Source of the DNA: Flavobacteriales bacterium | GTDB lineage: Bacteria; Bacteroidota; Bacteroidia; Flavobacteriales; Flavobacteriaceae | Direction of reading: 5' to 3' | Length of the DNA: 64,000 nucleotides | Assembly (NCBI GenBank): GCA_026993355.1 | Contig: JALWTX010000022.1 | Span: forward strand, 62,001 to 126,000 | Shown: one piece after another, positions 22,089 through 31,669 of the stretch | How the letters are laid out: each line of letters opens with the position of its first letter | Numbering within the stretch: position 1 is the first letter of the stretch | Notes under the pieces: generated by a model | What the model was told of the DNA's origin: nothing | What the model saw: only the letters and a program-made list of their open reading frames with translations | The model's database searches: none | Translations under genes and position numbers: made by a program

Positions 22089-22142
22089 CATAAAAAAACC
22101 CGCTAAAAGCGGGCTTTGGGTAAAAAATTTATTCAATAAAAA

Positions 22143-22334
22143 TTAAGCTTGCTTAACATTTACTGCATTCAATCCTTTTTTTCCTTCTTTGAGTTCAAAC
22201 TCTACTTTGTCACCTTCTTGGATGTCGTCAATTAATCCTGTAACGTGTACAAAATACTCTGTGTTTGAATCGTCGTCGATAATAAAACCAAAACCTTTGG
22301 TTTCATTAAAGAACTTTACTGTTCCTGTTTTCAT
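22143..22334 (-). CDS. Cold-shock domain protein
   Basis: MKTGTVKFFNETKGFGFIIDDDSNTEYFVHVTGLIDDIQEGDKVEFELKEGKKGLNAVNV. Confidence 0.95.
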   Translation of the reverse strand: MKTGTVKFFNETKGFGFIIDDDSNTEYFVHVTGLIDDIQEGDKVEFELKEGKKGLNAVNVKQA

Positions 22335-22360
22335 TATTGTAATTTAATTTATTAATACCG

Positions 22361-22368
22361 CAAAGGTA
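22361..22368 (-). promoter_or_regulatory. -7 promoter element for cold-shock gene
   Basis: TACCTTTG on the minus strand, matching TAnnTTTG. Confidence 0.6.
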
Positions 22369-22475
22369 GGGTTTTTTTATTTGTAATAGCTATTTTTTAT
22401 TTATTTTTTAAAGAAATATTAAAATTTCTAAAAATATTAAACTTGTTGCGAATAACGTAAACTTTGGCCACAAAT

Positions 22476-23717
22476 CTAATTAAAAAAAGTTTTTTCAACC
22501 GGATTAGTTGCGAAAAAGTAGGGGATTTCTTTATAATCCTCAATGTAGGATTTTAATAAAATTAATTGCGCTTTTTTCCCTTTATGAATACTCCCGATTT
22601 CATTAGTAAGTTCTAAAGCTGCTGCCGCATTAATGGTTGCAGCGTTGATGGCTTGCTCAGGTGTTAGTTTTTGTTTAATACATGCCAAAGAGACAACAAA
22701 ATTCATATTAAAACTTGGCGTAGAGCCCGGATTAAAATCTGTTGCTAAGGCAACGGGAATGTTATTTTCAATTAATTTTTTTACCGGCGTATAAGGAATA
22801 TCAATAAAAAAACTACAGGCGGGCAGAGTAGTAGCAATGGTATCCGTGCCGGCTAGCGTTTTAAGATCTTCTTCGGTTATAACTTCCAAATGGTCCACAG
22901 AAACAGCCTTATTTTTAACTGCAACATCAATACCACCTATGCTATTAAATTGATTCACATGGACTTTTGGCTTTAATCCGAATTTTTGACTGGCTTTTAA
23001 AATACGATCTGTTTCTGCTGCAGTAAAATAATTTTTTTCACAAAAAACATCAATATAGTCAGCTAAATTATCTTTTGCAATAGCCGGTAGCATTTCATTG
23101 ATAATCAAATCGATGTACTCCTTTTTATTATTTTTATATTTTTCGGGGACAGCATGCGCACCCAAGAACGTGGCTTTTATGGAAATCGGAAAATTTTGTT
23201 TTAATCGTTTGATTACCCGAAGCATTTTAAGTTCGGCATCCAAGCTCAGTCCATAACCCGATTTGATTTCAATAGCACCGGTTCCGTATTGCATCACTTC
23301 TTTAAGTAATTTGGCACTCTTTTGATACAATTCATCTTCAGGAATATCTACCATTTTTTTTGCAGAATTTAGTATGCCCCCACCACGTTTAGCAATCTGC
23401 TCATATGTCAGCCCGTTAATTTTATCGACAAATTCGTCAGCCCGCGATGCGGCAAAGACCAAATGTGTATGGCTATCAGTCCAAGCAGGCATTAATATTT
23501 TTTGTTGGGCATCATATATATCACCCTTATATTCCGGACAATTTTTCATAGGCCCAAAGTCATCAATCAGCCCATCTTTTATACTTAAATAGGCATTTTT
23601 AAGAAGGGGTAACTCACCCATTTCTTTGCCTCTTAAACTTTTTTTGCCCGGTCGTACTTGAAGAAGTTGTCCTATATTGGTTATTAACAAGTTAGTTGAA
23701 TTAATTGGTAAAGACAT
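22476..23717 (-). CDS. hutI: Imidazolonepropionase
   Basis: MPAWTDSHTHLVFAASRADEF, GTGAIEIKSGYGLSLDAELKMLRVI, ATDFNPGSTPSFNM, LTPEQAINAATINAAAAL. Confidence 0.92.
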   Translation of the reverse strand: MSLPINSTNLLITNIGQLLQVRPGKKSLRGKEMGELPLLKNAYLSIKDGLIDDFGPMKNCPEYKGDIYDAQQKILMPAWTDSHTHLVFAASRADEFVDKINGLTYEQIAKRGGGILNSAKKMVDIPEDELYQKSAKLLKEVMQYGTGAIEIKSGYGLSLDAELKMLRVIKRLKQNFPISIKATFLGAHAVPEKYKNNKKEYIDLIINEMLPAIAKDNLADYIDVFCEKNYFTAAETDRILKASQKFGLKPKVHVNQFNSIGGIDVAVKNKAVSVDHLEVITEEDLKTLAGTDTIATTLPACSFFIDIPYTPVKKLIENNIPVALATDFNPGSTPSFNMNFVVSLACIKQKLTPEQAINAATINAAAALELTNEIGSIHKGKKAQLILLKSYIEDYKEIPYFFATNPVEKTFFN

Positions 23718-24357
23718 AATAAAGAATATTGGCCCCCATTTTTAAAGCTTTTTGATGTACTTCAGGGGGATCATGATGGATAACCTGACTTTCCCAGCCA
23801 TCCCCCAAATCACTTTCATAGGTATATAAAAGCATCAGGCGTCCATGGTCATCAAAAATACCGAATGCTTGCGGACGCTTCCCATTATGTTCATGAATTT
23901 TAGGTAATCCATTGGGAAACTTAAAGTAAATAGAAAAAATGGGGTGATTTTTAGGAAGTTCGACTAATTTTTTGTCCGGAAATAATTTTTTTATTTCCCG
24001 GCGTATATATTTATCCATTCCATAATTGTCATCGACGTGTAAAAAACCACCATTTAAAAGATATTTTCTCAAATTTTTGATATCCGATTCATCAAAAAAC
24101 ACATTACCGTGACCGGTCATATGGATAAAAGGATAATTGAAAATCTCCGGCGAGTCAGGTGTTACAACAGGAATATCCTTGGCAATTTTGGTATGAATTT
24201 GCCGGTTAGAAAACCGTACTAAATTGGGGAGCGATGTGGTAATATTGGCATACCAATCACCCCCCCCTTTATATTTTAATAAAGCTATTTGTTGTGCAAT
24301 CGCATTTATTGAGATGATAAAAAAACTCGCAACAAAAAAAGCTTTAAATAATTTCAT
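23701..24357 (-). CDS. DUF4159-like exported protein
   Basis: Signal peptide, LLKYKGGGDWYA, FIHMTGHGNVFF, GGFLHVDDNYGMD. Confidence 0.8.
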   Translation of the reverse strand: MKLFKAFFVASFFIISINAIAQQIALLKYKGGGDWYANITTSLPNLVRFSNRQIHTKIAKDIPVVTPDSPEIFNYPFIHMTGHGNVFFDESDIKNLRKYLLNGGFLHVDDNYGMDKYIRREIKKLFPDKKLVELPKNHPIFSIYFKFPNGLPKIHEHNGKRPQAFGIFDDHGRLMLLYTYESDLGDGWESQVIHHDPPEVHQKALKMGANILYYVFTN

Positions 24358-24369
24358 TTGTCACAAAGT

Positions 24370-24528
24370 TTAATCTTCGTCATCATTGGCAACTGAAGAT
24401 TTACTACTTCCACCGGTTACCATTTTATACACGGCAAAACCTAATAAGAAAATGACTAAAAAGAAAATAGCTCCCATAATATTGCCTAGATTCCACATAC
24501 TTGAGTTGTCTGCTGCTAAAAATAACAT
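24370..24528 (-). CDS. 52-aa small single-TM protein
   Basis: MLFLAADNSSMWNLGNIMGAIFFLVIFLLGFAVYKMVTGGSSKSSVANDDED; fills the gap between the E1 and DUF4159 genes, same strand. Confidence 0.6.
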   Translation of the reverse strand: MLFLAADNSSMWNLGNIMGAIFFLVIFLLGFAVYKMVTGGSSKSSVANDDED

Positions 24529-24599
24529 AGTTTTTTATTTTTTGGTTAATAGAACAAATTTAAACTAATTTTTTATTTATAAAAAATAATTAGTGTAGA

Positions 24600-27020
24600 T
24601 TAGTATAGGTCCGGATATTTTTGCGGATAAGCTTCAGCCATAATCTCATAGACTTTTTCAAAGATATCTTCGGTTGATGGTTTTGAAAAATAATCGCCAT
24701 CATGACCATAAGCCGGTCTATGTTCCTTGGCTGTTAAGGCTTGCGGTTTACTATCCAGATATTTCCAACCATTTTGTTCATTCAATATTTTGTCCAGAAT
24801 ATAGGCTGATGCACCACCCGGAACATCTTCATCTATAACTAACAAACGGTTTGTTTTTTTAAGACTTTTTACAATATCATGATTGATATCAAAAGGCAAT
24901 AATGATTGTACATCAATAACTTCCGCATCAATTCCGGCTTCTTTTAATTCTTGTGCGGCTTTTTGAACCAAACGTAAGGTAGAACCATATGAAACTAAAG
25001 TGATATCTTTTCCGTTTTTCAAAATTTCCACTTTGCCTACCGGCACTTTAAATTCACCCAAATTTTTCGGCATGGGTTCTTTTAGCCGGTATCCGTTTAA
25101 ACTTTCTACAATTAAAGCAGGATCGTCACTTTCTAACATGGTATTGTAAAAACCGGCTGCTTGTGTTAAATTACGCGGCACCAAAATATTGATTCCCCTT
25201 AAAAGGTGCAATAAACCGCCCATGGGCGATCCTGAATGCCAAATACCTTCAAGGCGATGACCACGTGTGCGAATGATAGCCGGTGCTTTTTGACGGCCAA
25301 AACTTCTATAATGCACCGTAGCTAAGTCGTCACTCATAGTTTGCAGGCCATATAAAATATAATCTAAATATTGTATTTCGGCAATAGGACGCAGCCCACG
25401 CATAGCTAAGCCTATACCTTGTCCGATAATGGTAGCTTCACGTATGCCTGTATCCGAGATGCGGGTTTCACCAAATTTAGCTTGCAAACCTTCCAAGCCT
25501 TGATTAACATCGCCAATTTTGCCACTATCTTCACCAAATGCTAATAATTCCGGATATTTTTCAAATAATTTTTCAAAATTATCTCTTAATATAATACGGC
25601 CATCAACAAGGGGGGCATTTTCATCGTATTCCGGTTTAACTTCTTTAATATGGATTGCCTTTTTAGTGCCTTCACTAAACAAATATTTACTATATTTAGG
25701 TTGTTGGATGGCTTTATAATGTTTAATCCAATCTGCTAACTTTGTTTTATTGAGAGTATTTTCTTGGCGTATATAACGTAAAGCTTTTCTGGCTGTTTCT
25801 AATATATCTGCCCGTTTAGGTTCTTTATTTTGGGCTAACTTATTGCGCAAGGGTAAAACGAAATTTTTCTGTTGACTTTCTTTGATTATGTCATCTAAAA
25901 TTTTAATTAATTCAAGCTTTTCGGCTTTCATGGGGGCCGTATAATCTGCCCAGGCTTTTTTACGTGCATCTTTGACACGTTTTTTGGCGTCTTTCTCTAT
26001 TTGATCCAAAGTTTCGGCGTCGGCTAAATTATTGGCCAAAATCCATTCACGCATTTTTTTAATACCGTCAAAATCTTTTTCCCATTGCAAACGTTCTTTT
26101 GATTTGTAACGCTCATGTGAGCCCGAAGTGGAGTGGCCCATAGGTTGTGTGCATTCTTGCACATGAATTAAGACAGGCACATGCTCTTCACGGGCTATTT
26201 TTTCGGCTTTTTGATAAGTTTCTATTAAGGCCGGATAGTCCCATGCTTTTACAGTCAATATTTCAACGCCTTTATCTTGCTCATCGCGTTGAAAACCTTT
26301 CATGACTTTTGAAATATTTTCTTTGGTCGTTTGGTATTTTGCATGGACCGATATGCCATATTCATCATCCCATACTTGCATGACAAGTGGTACTTGCATA
26401 ACGCCGGCAGCATTCATGGTTTCCCAAAAATGACCTTCAGATGTACTGGCATTACCAATGGTTCCCCAAGCAATTTCTTGTCCGTTATGAGAAAATTTAT
26501 CCGCATTAGCAGGCCGTTTTTCCAAATTACGATAAACTTTTGAGGCTTGTGCCAACCCAAGCAAACGTGGCATTTGTGCCGCAGTTGACGAGATATCGGC
26601 ACTACTGTTTTTTTGGTTCATAAGATTTTTCCACTCACCGTTTTCATCCAAACTATGCGTTGAAAAGTGATTGTTCATTTGCCGGCCGGCCGAATGGGGT
26701 TCAAAATTAATATCGGGATGTCCATATAAAGCCGCAAAAAATTGTTCGGGAGTTAAAGCATCAATGGCTAGCATAAATGTTTGATCACGGTAATAACCCG
26801 AACGAAAATCGCCGTTTTTAAATACTTTGGCCCAAGCCAACTGTGGCAATTCTTTGCCATCTCCAAAAATACCAAAACTACCTTTGCCTGACAGCACTTC
26901 TTTACGGCCATCCATACTTAAGGCACGGCTTAAATTGGCTAATTTGTAATCGTTTAAAATTTCTTGTTTAAATTCTTCAAAACTAAGGTCTTGTTGTAAA
27001 TCTTGTATATTTTGAGGCAT
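24600..27020 (-). CDS. 2-oxoacid dehydrogenase E1 component, alpha and beta fused (branched-chain/pyruvate type)
   Basis: N-terminal TPP half (GNASTSEGHFWETMNAAGVMQVPLVMQVWDDEYGISV), C-terminal transketolase-like half (FGEDSGKIGDVNQGLEGLQAKFGETRISDTGIREATIIGQGIGLAMRGLRPIAEIQYLDY). Confidence 0.88.
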   Translation of the reverse strand: MPQNIQDLQQDLSFEEFKQEILNDYKLANLSRALSMDGRKEVLSGKGSFGIFGDGKELPQLAWAKVFKNGDFRSGYYRDQTFMLAIDALTPEQFFAALYGHPDINFEPHSAGRQMNNHFSTHSLDENGEWKNLMNQKNSSADISSTAAQMPRLLGLAQASKVYRNLEKRPANADKFSHNGQEIAWGTIGNASTSEGHFWETMNAAGVMQVPLVMQVWDDEYGISVHAKYQTTKENISKVMKGFQRDEQDKGVEILTVKAWDYPALIETYQKAEKIAREEHVPVLIHVQECTQPMGHSTSGSHERYKSKERLQWEKDFDGIKKMREWILANNLADAETLDQIEKDAKKRVKDARKKAWADYTAPMKAEKLELIKILDDIIKESQQKNFVLPLRNKLAQNKEPKRADILETARKALRYIRQENTLNKTKLADWIKHYKAIQQPKYSKYLFSEGTKKAIHIKEVKPEYDENAPLVDGRIILRDNFEKLFEKYPELLAFGEDSGKIGDVNQGLEGLQAKFGETRISDTGIREATIIGQGIGLAMRGLRPIAEIQYLDYILYGLQTMSDDLATVHYRSFGRQKAPAIIRTRGHRLEGIWHSGSPMGGLLHLLRGINILVPRNLTQAAGFYNTMLESDDPALIVESLNGYRLKEPMPKNLGEFKVPVGKVEILKNGKDITLVSYGSTLRLVQKAAQELKEAGIDAEVIDVQSLLPFDINHDIVKSLKKTNRLLVIDEDVPGGASAYILDKILNEQNGWKYLDSKPQALTAKEHRPAYGHDGDYFSKPSTEDIFEKVYEIMAEAYPQKYPDLY

Positions 27021-27102
27021 TGTTTTCTTTTTTATGTCCTGGACAAATTTAAGAAAAAAAAATGAATAATGCTTTATGCCATGCTTATGCTTTGATGATA
27101 AA

Positions 27103-27996
27103 CTAAGGGGTTAATAAATGAATTGCTTTGGGTAATATTTCAATATTTACGGGTAATTGTCCGGTAATTTCACCATCGGGGGAAGTAATTTTTGTGGATG
27201 GCGATTTGAAAGATATGTTATTTGTTTGAAAATAAGTTACATAAGGACTATTAATATAACTTCCATCAAAAATTTTAGGAAAAGTTTTCAATAAATTCCA
27301 ACGGCTTATTTTATTAACAATAACCACATCAAACAAGCCATCATCCATTATGGCTTTTGGGGCGATTAAAAAATCATTCCCGGAAAATTTGGAATTGGAT
27401 ACGGTAACAAATAAATTGTCAACCGTATAACTTTTGCCTTCAATCTTATAAGTTAACGGATAAGTTTTCAGTTTAAGGGTATTTATCAATACGCCGATAG
27501 TATATGCCCATTTTTTTAGCCATTTGTATTTAATGGCTGTTAAAGTTACATCTGTTGTAAAACCAAACCCCATCATATTGGCAAAATAATAAGAGGTATT
27601 TTCAGTTTTTACTTTAATAATATCTACCGGTTTTATGTGTCCTTGCCGGATAATTTTAACAAAATCTGCCAGTTGCCCTTTGGCCGGAAGTAATTCTCTT
27701 GACAGTGAATTGCCGGTCCCCATAGGTATGATGCCTAGTGGTAACGAAACTTTTTGCGGATGGTTTTTATAAGCGTTAAGGATATCAAAAAAACTACCAT
27801 CACCGCCGGCTGCTACAAGTGCATCATATTTTGACAGATTAAAATTAATTAAAGTATCTTGAGCAAATTGTGGGTAAGCAGTCTGAATAATTTCGGCGTC
27901 AATATTTTGTTGACTGAACAAGTGTTTTAATTCAGGTAAATCTTTGGCTGCTTGCCCACCGCCTGCTTTGGGATTGAAAAAACAAAGGATTTTCAA
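27103..27996 (-). CDS. Diacylglycerol kinase family lipid kinase
   Basis: FFNPKAGGG, ALVAAGGDGSFFDILN, GIIPMGTGNSLSREL. Confidence 0.88.
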   Translation of the reverse strand: MKILCFFNPKAGGGQAAKDLPELKHLFSQQNIDAEIIQTAYPQFAQDTLINFNLSKYDALVAAGGDGSFFDILNAYKNHPQKVSLPLGIIPMGTGNSLSRELLPAKGQLADFVKIIRQGHIKPVDIIKVKTENTSYYFANMMGFGFTTDVTLTAIKYKWLKKWAYTIGVLINTLKLKTYPLTYKIEGKSYTVDNLFVTVSNSKFSGNDFLIAPKAIMDDGLFDVVIVNKISRWNLLKTFPKIFDGSYINSPYVTYFQTNNISFKSPSTKITSPDGEITGQLPVNIEILPKAIHLLTP

Positions 27997-28031
27997 ATAG
28001 AATAATTTTAATGTGTTACAATTTGCCGGTT

Positions 28032-28946
28032 TTAGTCTTTATAACCGAATCTACGGAGTTGATCGGCTTTTTTTCGCCAGTCTTTATTTACTTTAACATA
28101 AAGTTCTAAATAAATTTTCTTGCCAAAAAATTTTTCAAGGTCTTTGCGCGCTTCAGTTCCAATTCGTTTTAATCCGGCACCTTTATGGCCGATTAAAATG
28201 CCTTTTTGTGATTCGCGTTCTACATAAATAATAGACCTGATGCGTATGCGGTCGCCTTCATCTTTAAATTCTTCTGTTTCTACTTCTACTGAATAGGGGA
28301 TTTCTTTTTTGTAATGCTTCAGTATCTTTTCCCGGATTTTTTCATTGACAATAAAACGTTCTGTTTTATCGGTTAGTTGATCTTTGGAAAAATAAGGCGG
28401 CGATTCGGGCAATAGTTCCAAAATACGGTTCAAAACCTGATTGACACCGAACCCATGCAAGGCGGAAATCGGAAAAATTTCGGCGTTTGGCACTTTTTCT
28501 TGCCAATATTTTATCATTTCTTCCAATTTTTCTTGATCGGTTTGATCAACTTTATTAATAAGCAACAAAACTGGAACTTTTGATTTGGCTATTTTGTCAA
28601 AAAAAGCTTCATTTTTCAAATCTTTTTCACCGGCTTCAACCATATAAATTAAAATGTCGGCATCTTCAAAAGATTCTTTGACAAAGTCCATCATGGCTTC
28701 TTGCATTTCGTAAGCCGGTTTAATAATACCTGGCGTATCAGAAAAAACAACTTGATAGTCATCGCCGTTGACAATACCTAATATTCGCTGTCTCGTCGTT
28801 TGTGCTTTTGGGGTAGTAATGGCTAAATCTTCACCGACGACGGCATTTAAAAAGGTTGATTTGCCCACATTAGGATTGCCTATTATATTGACAAAACCGG
28901 CTTTGTGTTTTTTGGGATTTTCTCCCTCTTTTTTTGGTTCATTCAT
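28032..28946 (-). CDS. era: GTPase Era
   Basis: GNPNVGKSTFLNAVVGEDLAITTPKAQTTRQRILGI, FSDTPGI, NKVDQTD, KH domain GILIGHKGAGLKRIGTEARKDLEKFF. Confidence 0.95.
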   Translation of the reverse strand: MNEPKKEGENPKKHKAGFVNIIGNPNVGKSTFLNAVVGEDLAITTPKAQTTRQRILGIVNGDDYQVVFSDTPGIIKPAYEMQEAMMDFVKESFEDADILIYMVEAGEKDLKNEAFFDKIAKSKVPVLLLINKVDQTDQEKLEEMIKYWQEKVPNAEIFPISALHGFGVNQVLNRILELLPESPPYFSKDQLTDKTERFIVNEKIREKILKHYKKEIPYSVEVETEEFKDEGDRIRIRSIIYVERESQKGILIGHKGAGLKRIGTEARKDLEKFFGKKIYLELYVKVNKDWRKKADQLRRFGYKD

Positions 28947-28959
28947 TTTATATAATATT

Positions 28960-29691
28960 TTATTTCTTTTTTCTCAATTCAAAATTTTGTCCCAAATAGA
29001 CTTTCCTGACCATCTCATCATTGGCCAGTTCTTCGGGTGTACCGTGTTTCAAAATTTTTCCTTCAAACATCAGATAAGTTTTATCGGTAATAGCCAAAGT
29101 TTCTTGCACATTATGATCTGTAATTAAAATACCGATATTTTTATCTTTTAAATGTGCTACAATTTTTTGAATATCTTCAACGGCAATCGGGTCAACACCG
29201 GCAAATGGTTCGTCTAATAAAATAAATTTAGGGTTAGATGCCAACGCACGGGCTATTTCTGTACGTCGTCTTTCGCCCCCCGATAAAAGTTTTCCCAGAC
29301 GCTTGCGTTTTTCGGTTAAACCGAATTCCTCTAACAAACTTTCTAATTTTTCTTTTTGTTCTGCTTTTGACAGCGGGGTAAACTCCAAGGCAGCTTTAAT
29401 ATTATCCTCAATGCTTAGATCTCTAAAAACCGAATTTTCTTGTGCCAAATAACCTATTCCCAATTGCGCCCGCTTATACATAGGATAGTCGGTAATATCT
29501 GTTTGATCAAGATAAACATGCCCGCTGTTAGGTTTAATTAAGCCGACAATCATATAAAAAGTGGTGGTTTTTCCTGCACCATTTGGGCCCAATAAACCGA
29601 TTATTTCACCTTGATTTACTTCTAAACTATTTCCCCGGACAACTTCTTTTGACCCATATTTTTTGACTAAATTTTCAGCACGCAATTTCAT
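28960..29691 (-). CDS. lptB: LPS export ABC transporter ATP-binding protein
   Basis: GLLGPNGAGKTTTFYMIVGLIKPNSG, YLAQENSVFRDLSIEDNI, LSGGERRRTEIARALA, DEPFAGVDPIAV. Confidence 0.94.
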   Translation of the reverse strand: MKLRAENLVKKYGSKEVVRGNSLEVNQGEIIGLLGPNGAGKTTTFYMIVGLIKPNSGHVYLDQTDITDYPMYKRAQLGIGYLAQENSVFRDLSIEDNIKAALEFTPLSKAEQKEKLESLLEEFGLTEKRKRLGKLLSGGERRRTEIARALASNPKFILLDEPFAGVDPIAVEDIQKIVAHLKDKNIGILITDHNVQETLAITDKTYLMFEGKILKHGTPEELANDEMVRKVYLGQNFELRKKK

Positions 29692-29716
29692 ATTTTGATT
29701 TTTTTATGATAACTTC

Positions 29717-30514
29717 CTAAGCTTCAGTTATATCTGTTGAATATTTTTTACCCACAATTTTAGCTACATAAATACTTATTTCGTATAAAATTAACAATGG
29801 AATAGCGACAATAATTTGACTGACGATATCCGGTGGTGTAATAACGGCGGCTAAGATAAGAATTAAAACCAAGGCGTATTTACGGTTTTGTTTTAAAAAT
29901 TTATCATCAATTAAACCCATTTTGGCTAAAAAATAAATGATGATTGGCAATTCGAAAACAATGCCATTGGCCAAGACTGTGGTCCGTACTAAGGAATTAT
30001 AGGACGAGAGATCGATGTTATTTTTGATTTCGCTGGTCACAAAATAATTTCCTAAAAAATTGACAGACAGAGGTGTAATTACATAATATCCAAACAAAAT
30101 CCCCAATATAAATAAAATACTACTGACCAATATAAAAGCCAGGCCGTATTTTTTTTCGTTGTCATATAAAGCCGGTTTGATAAATTTCCATAATTCATAT
30201 ATTATATAAGGAAAAGCTATAATCAAACCAAAAATAATAGACGTCCAAATATGGGCGGAAAACTGTCCGGACATTGACCGGTTGATAATATTGATGGGAA
30301 TTTGCTTAATACAAAGGGCTTCACTAATTTTACAGAATAAGCGATAGGTAATAAAATCAGGATTTTTAGGCGCAAAAATAATTTTATCATAGACAAATTG
30401 AATATTGATGGCAATAATAACTGCACCGATAGCCACTGCCACAGCCGAATGAAATAAAAATTTTCTTAAATCATTCAGGTGATCGATGATACTCATTTCT
30501 TTTTGGTCGCTCAT
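29717..30514 (-). CDS. tatC: Sec-independent translocase TatC
   Basis: IDHLNDLRKFLFHSAVAVAIG, FGLIIAFPYIIYELWKFIKPALY, ITPPDIVSQIIVAIPLLILYEISI. Confidence 0.94.
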   Translation of the reverse strand: MSDQKEMSIIDHLNDLRKFLFHSAVAVAIGAVIIAINIQFVYDKIIFAPKNPDFITYRLFCKISEALCIKQIPINIINRSMSGQFSAHIWTSIIFGLIIAFPYIIYELWKFIKPALYDNEKKYGLAFILVSSILFILGILFGYYVITPLSVNFLGNYFVTSEIKNNIDLSSYNSLVRTTVLANGIVFELPIIIYFLAKMGLIDDKFLKQNRKYALVLILILAAVITPPDIVSQIIVAIPLLILYEISIYVAKIVGKKYSTDITEA

Positions 30515-30537
30515 AAAATGTTAATTTAAAATCAATT

Positions 30538-31506
30538 TCATATAATGCCTTCTTTAATCAAATCATGTAAATGTATCATTCCTTGATAATTTCCTTGTTG
30601 ATCAATCACAATGAGCTGATTGATGTTATGGGTTTTCATTATTTTTAAAGCATCAACCGCCAAGGCATCATTCGTTATTTTTTTGGGGTTAGGGCTCATA
30701 ATATCCGCTGCTTTTATAGCCGATAAGTCCGTTTTTTGTTGTAACATACGACGTATATCGCCATCGGTTATAATGCCTGTAATGTCATTTTTATCGACAA
30801 TGGCTGTTGCACCCAATCTTTTTTTAGTTATTTCAATAATAACATCTTTAACAGGATCGTCAGGGTGGGATAAAGGTTTTTCGTTGTTGCTAATTAAGTC
30901 ACGCACTCTAAGATATAATTTTTTACCCAAGGTGCCACCGGGGTGATATTTGGCAAAATCGCGTTCATTAAAACCTTTATTTTCAAGCAAAGCTACAGCC
31001 AGTGCATCGCCCATAACCATTTGTAATGTCGTACTGGTAGTAGGAGCCAAATTGTTTGGACAGGCTTCTTTCTCCATGGGGGTATATAAAAGATAATCAG
31101 TATTTTTGGCCAAATAAGATTGGTTATTGGCCGTTAGTCCAATCATTTTATTACCAAAATTCTTAATTAATGGTATCAACACTTTTATTTCGGGTGTATT
31201 GCCACTTTTAGATAATATTAATACCACATCTTCTTTTTGGATAATCCCCAAATCGCCATGAATGGCATCACTGGCATGCATAAAAACAGCCGGTGTACCT
31301 GTTGAATTTAGAGTAGCTACTATTTTGCCGGCAACATTGGCACTTTTGCCGATGCCGGTGACAATTAGCCGGCCATTTGATTGCGCGATAAGTTGTACAA
31401 CATCCGCAAAATTTTCATCAATATGATCCTGAAGTTTTTGCAAAGCTTCAATTTCAATGTTTAAAGTTTGCTGTCCGGATTTGATAATTTTTTTTCTACT
31501 TTCCAA
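30538..31506 (-). CDS. kdsD: KpsF/GutQ family arabinose-5-phosphate isomerase (SIS + CBS)
   Basis: GRLIVTGIGKSANVAGKIVATLNSTGTPAVFMHASDAIHGDLG, YHPGGTLGKKL, two CBS repeats. Confidence 0.93.
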   Translation of the reverse strand: MESRKKIIKSGQQTLNIEIEALQKLQDHIDENFADVVQLIAQSNGRLIVTGIGKSANVAGKIVATLNSTGTPAVFMHASDAIHGDLGIIQKEDVVLILSKSGNTPEIKVLIPLIKNFGNKMIGLTANNQSYLAKNTDYLLYTPMEKEACPNNLAPTTSTTLQMVMGDALAVALLENKGFNERDFAKYHPGGTLGKKLYLRVRDLISNNEKPLSHPDDPVKDVIIEITKKRLGATAIVDKNDITGIITDGDIRRMLQQKTDLSAIKAADIMSPNPKKITNDALAVDALKIMKTHNINQLIVIDQQGNYQGMIHLHDLIKEGII

Positions 31507-31669
31507 CTAATTAAAGTTTAATTTTGTTAAACATTCAAAAAAATCTTTTATATTTGAATAAACAAACAGCTTATAACAGCTCCAAATGCAAATTTAAAAT
31601 ATAATTTAATGTAAAAGTATTTTTCATATTTTTATTTTTTGCATTCAAAATAAGTTAATCAGAGGATTT

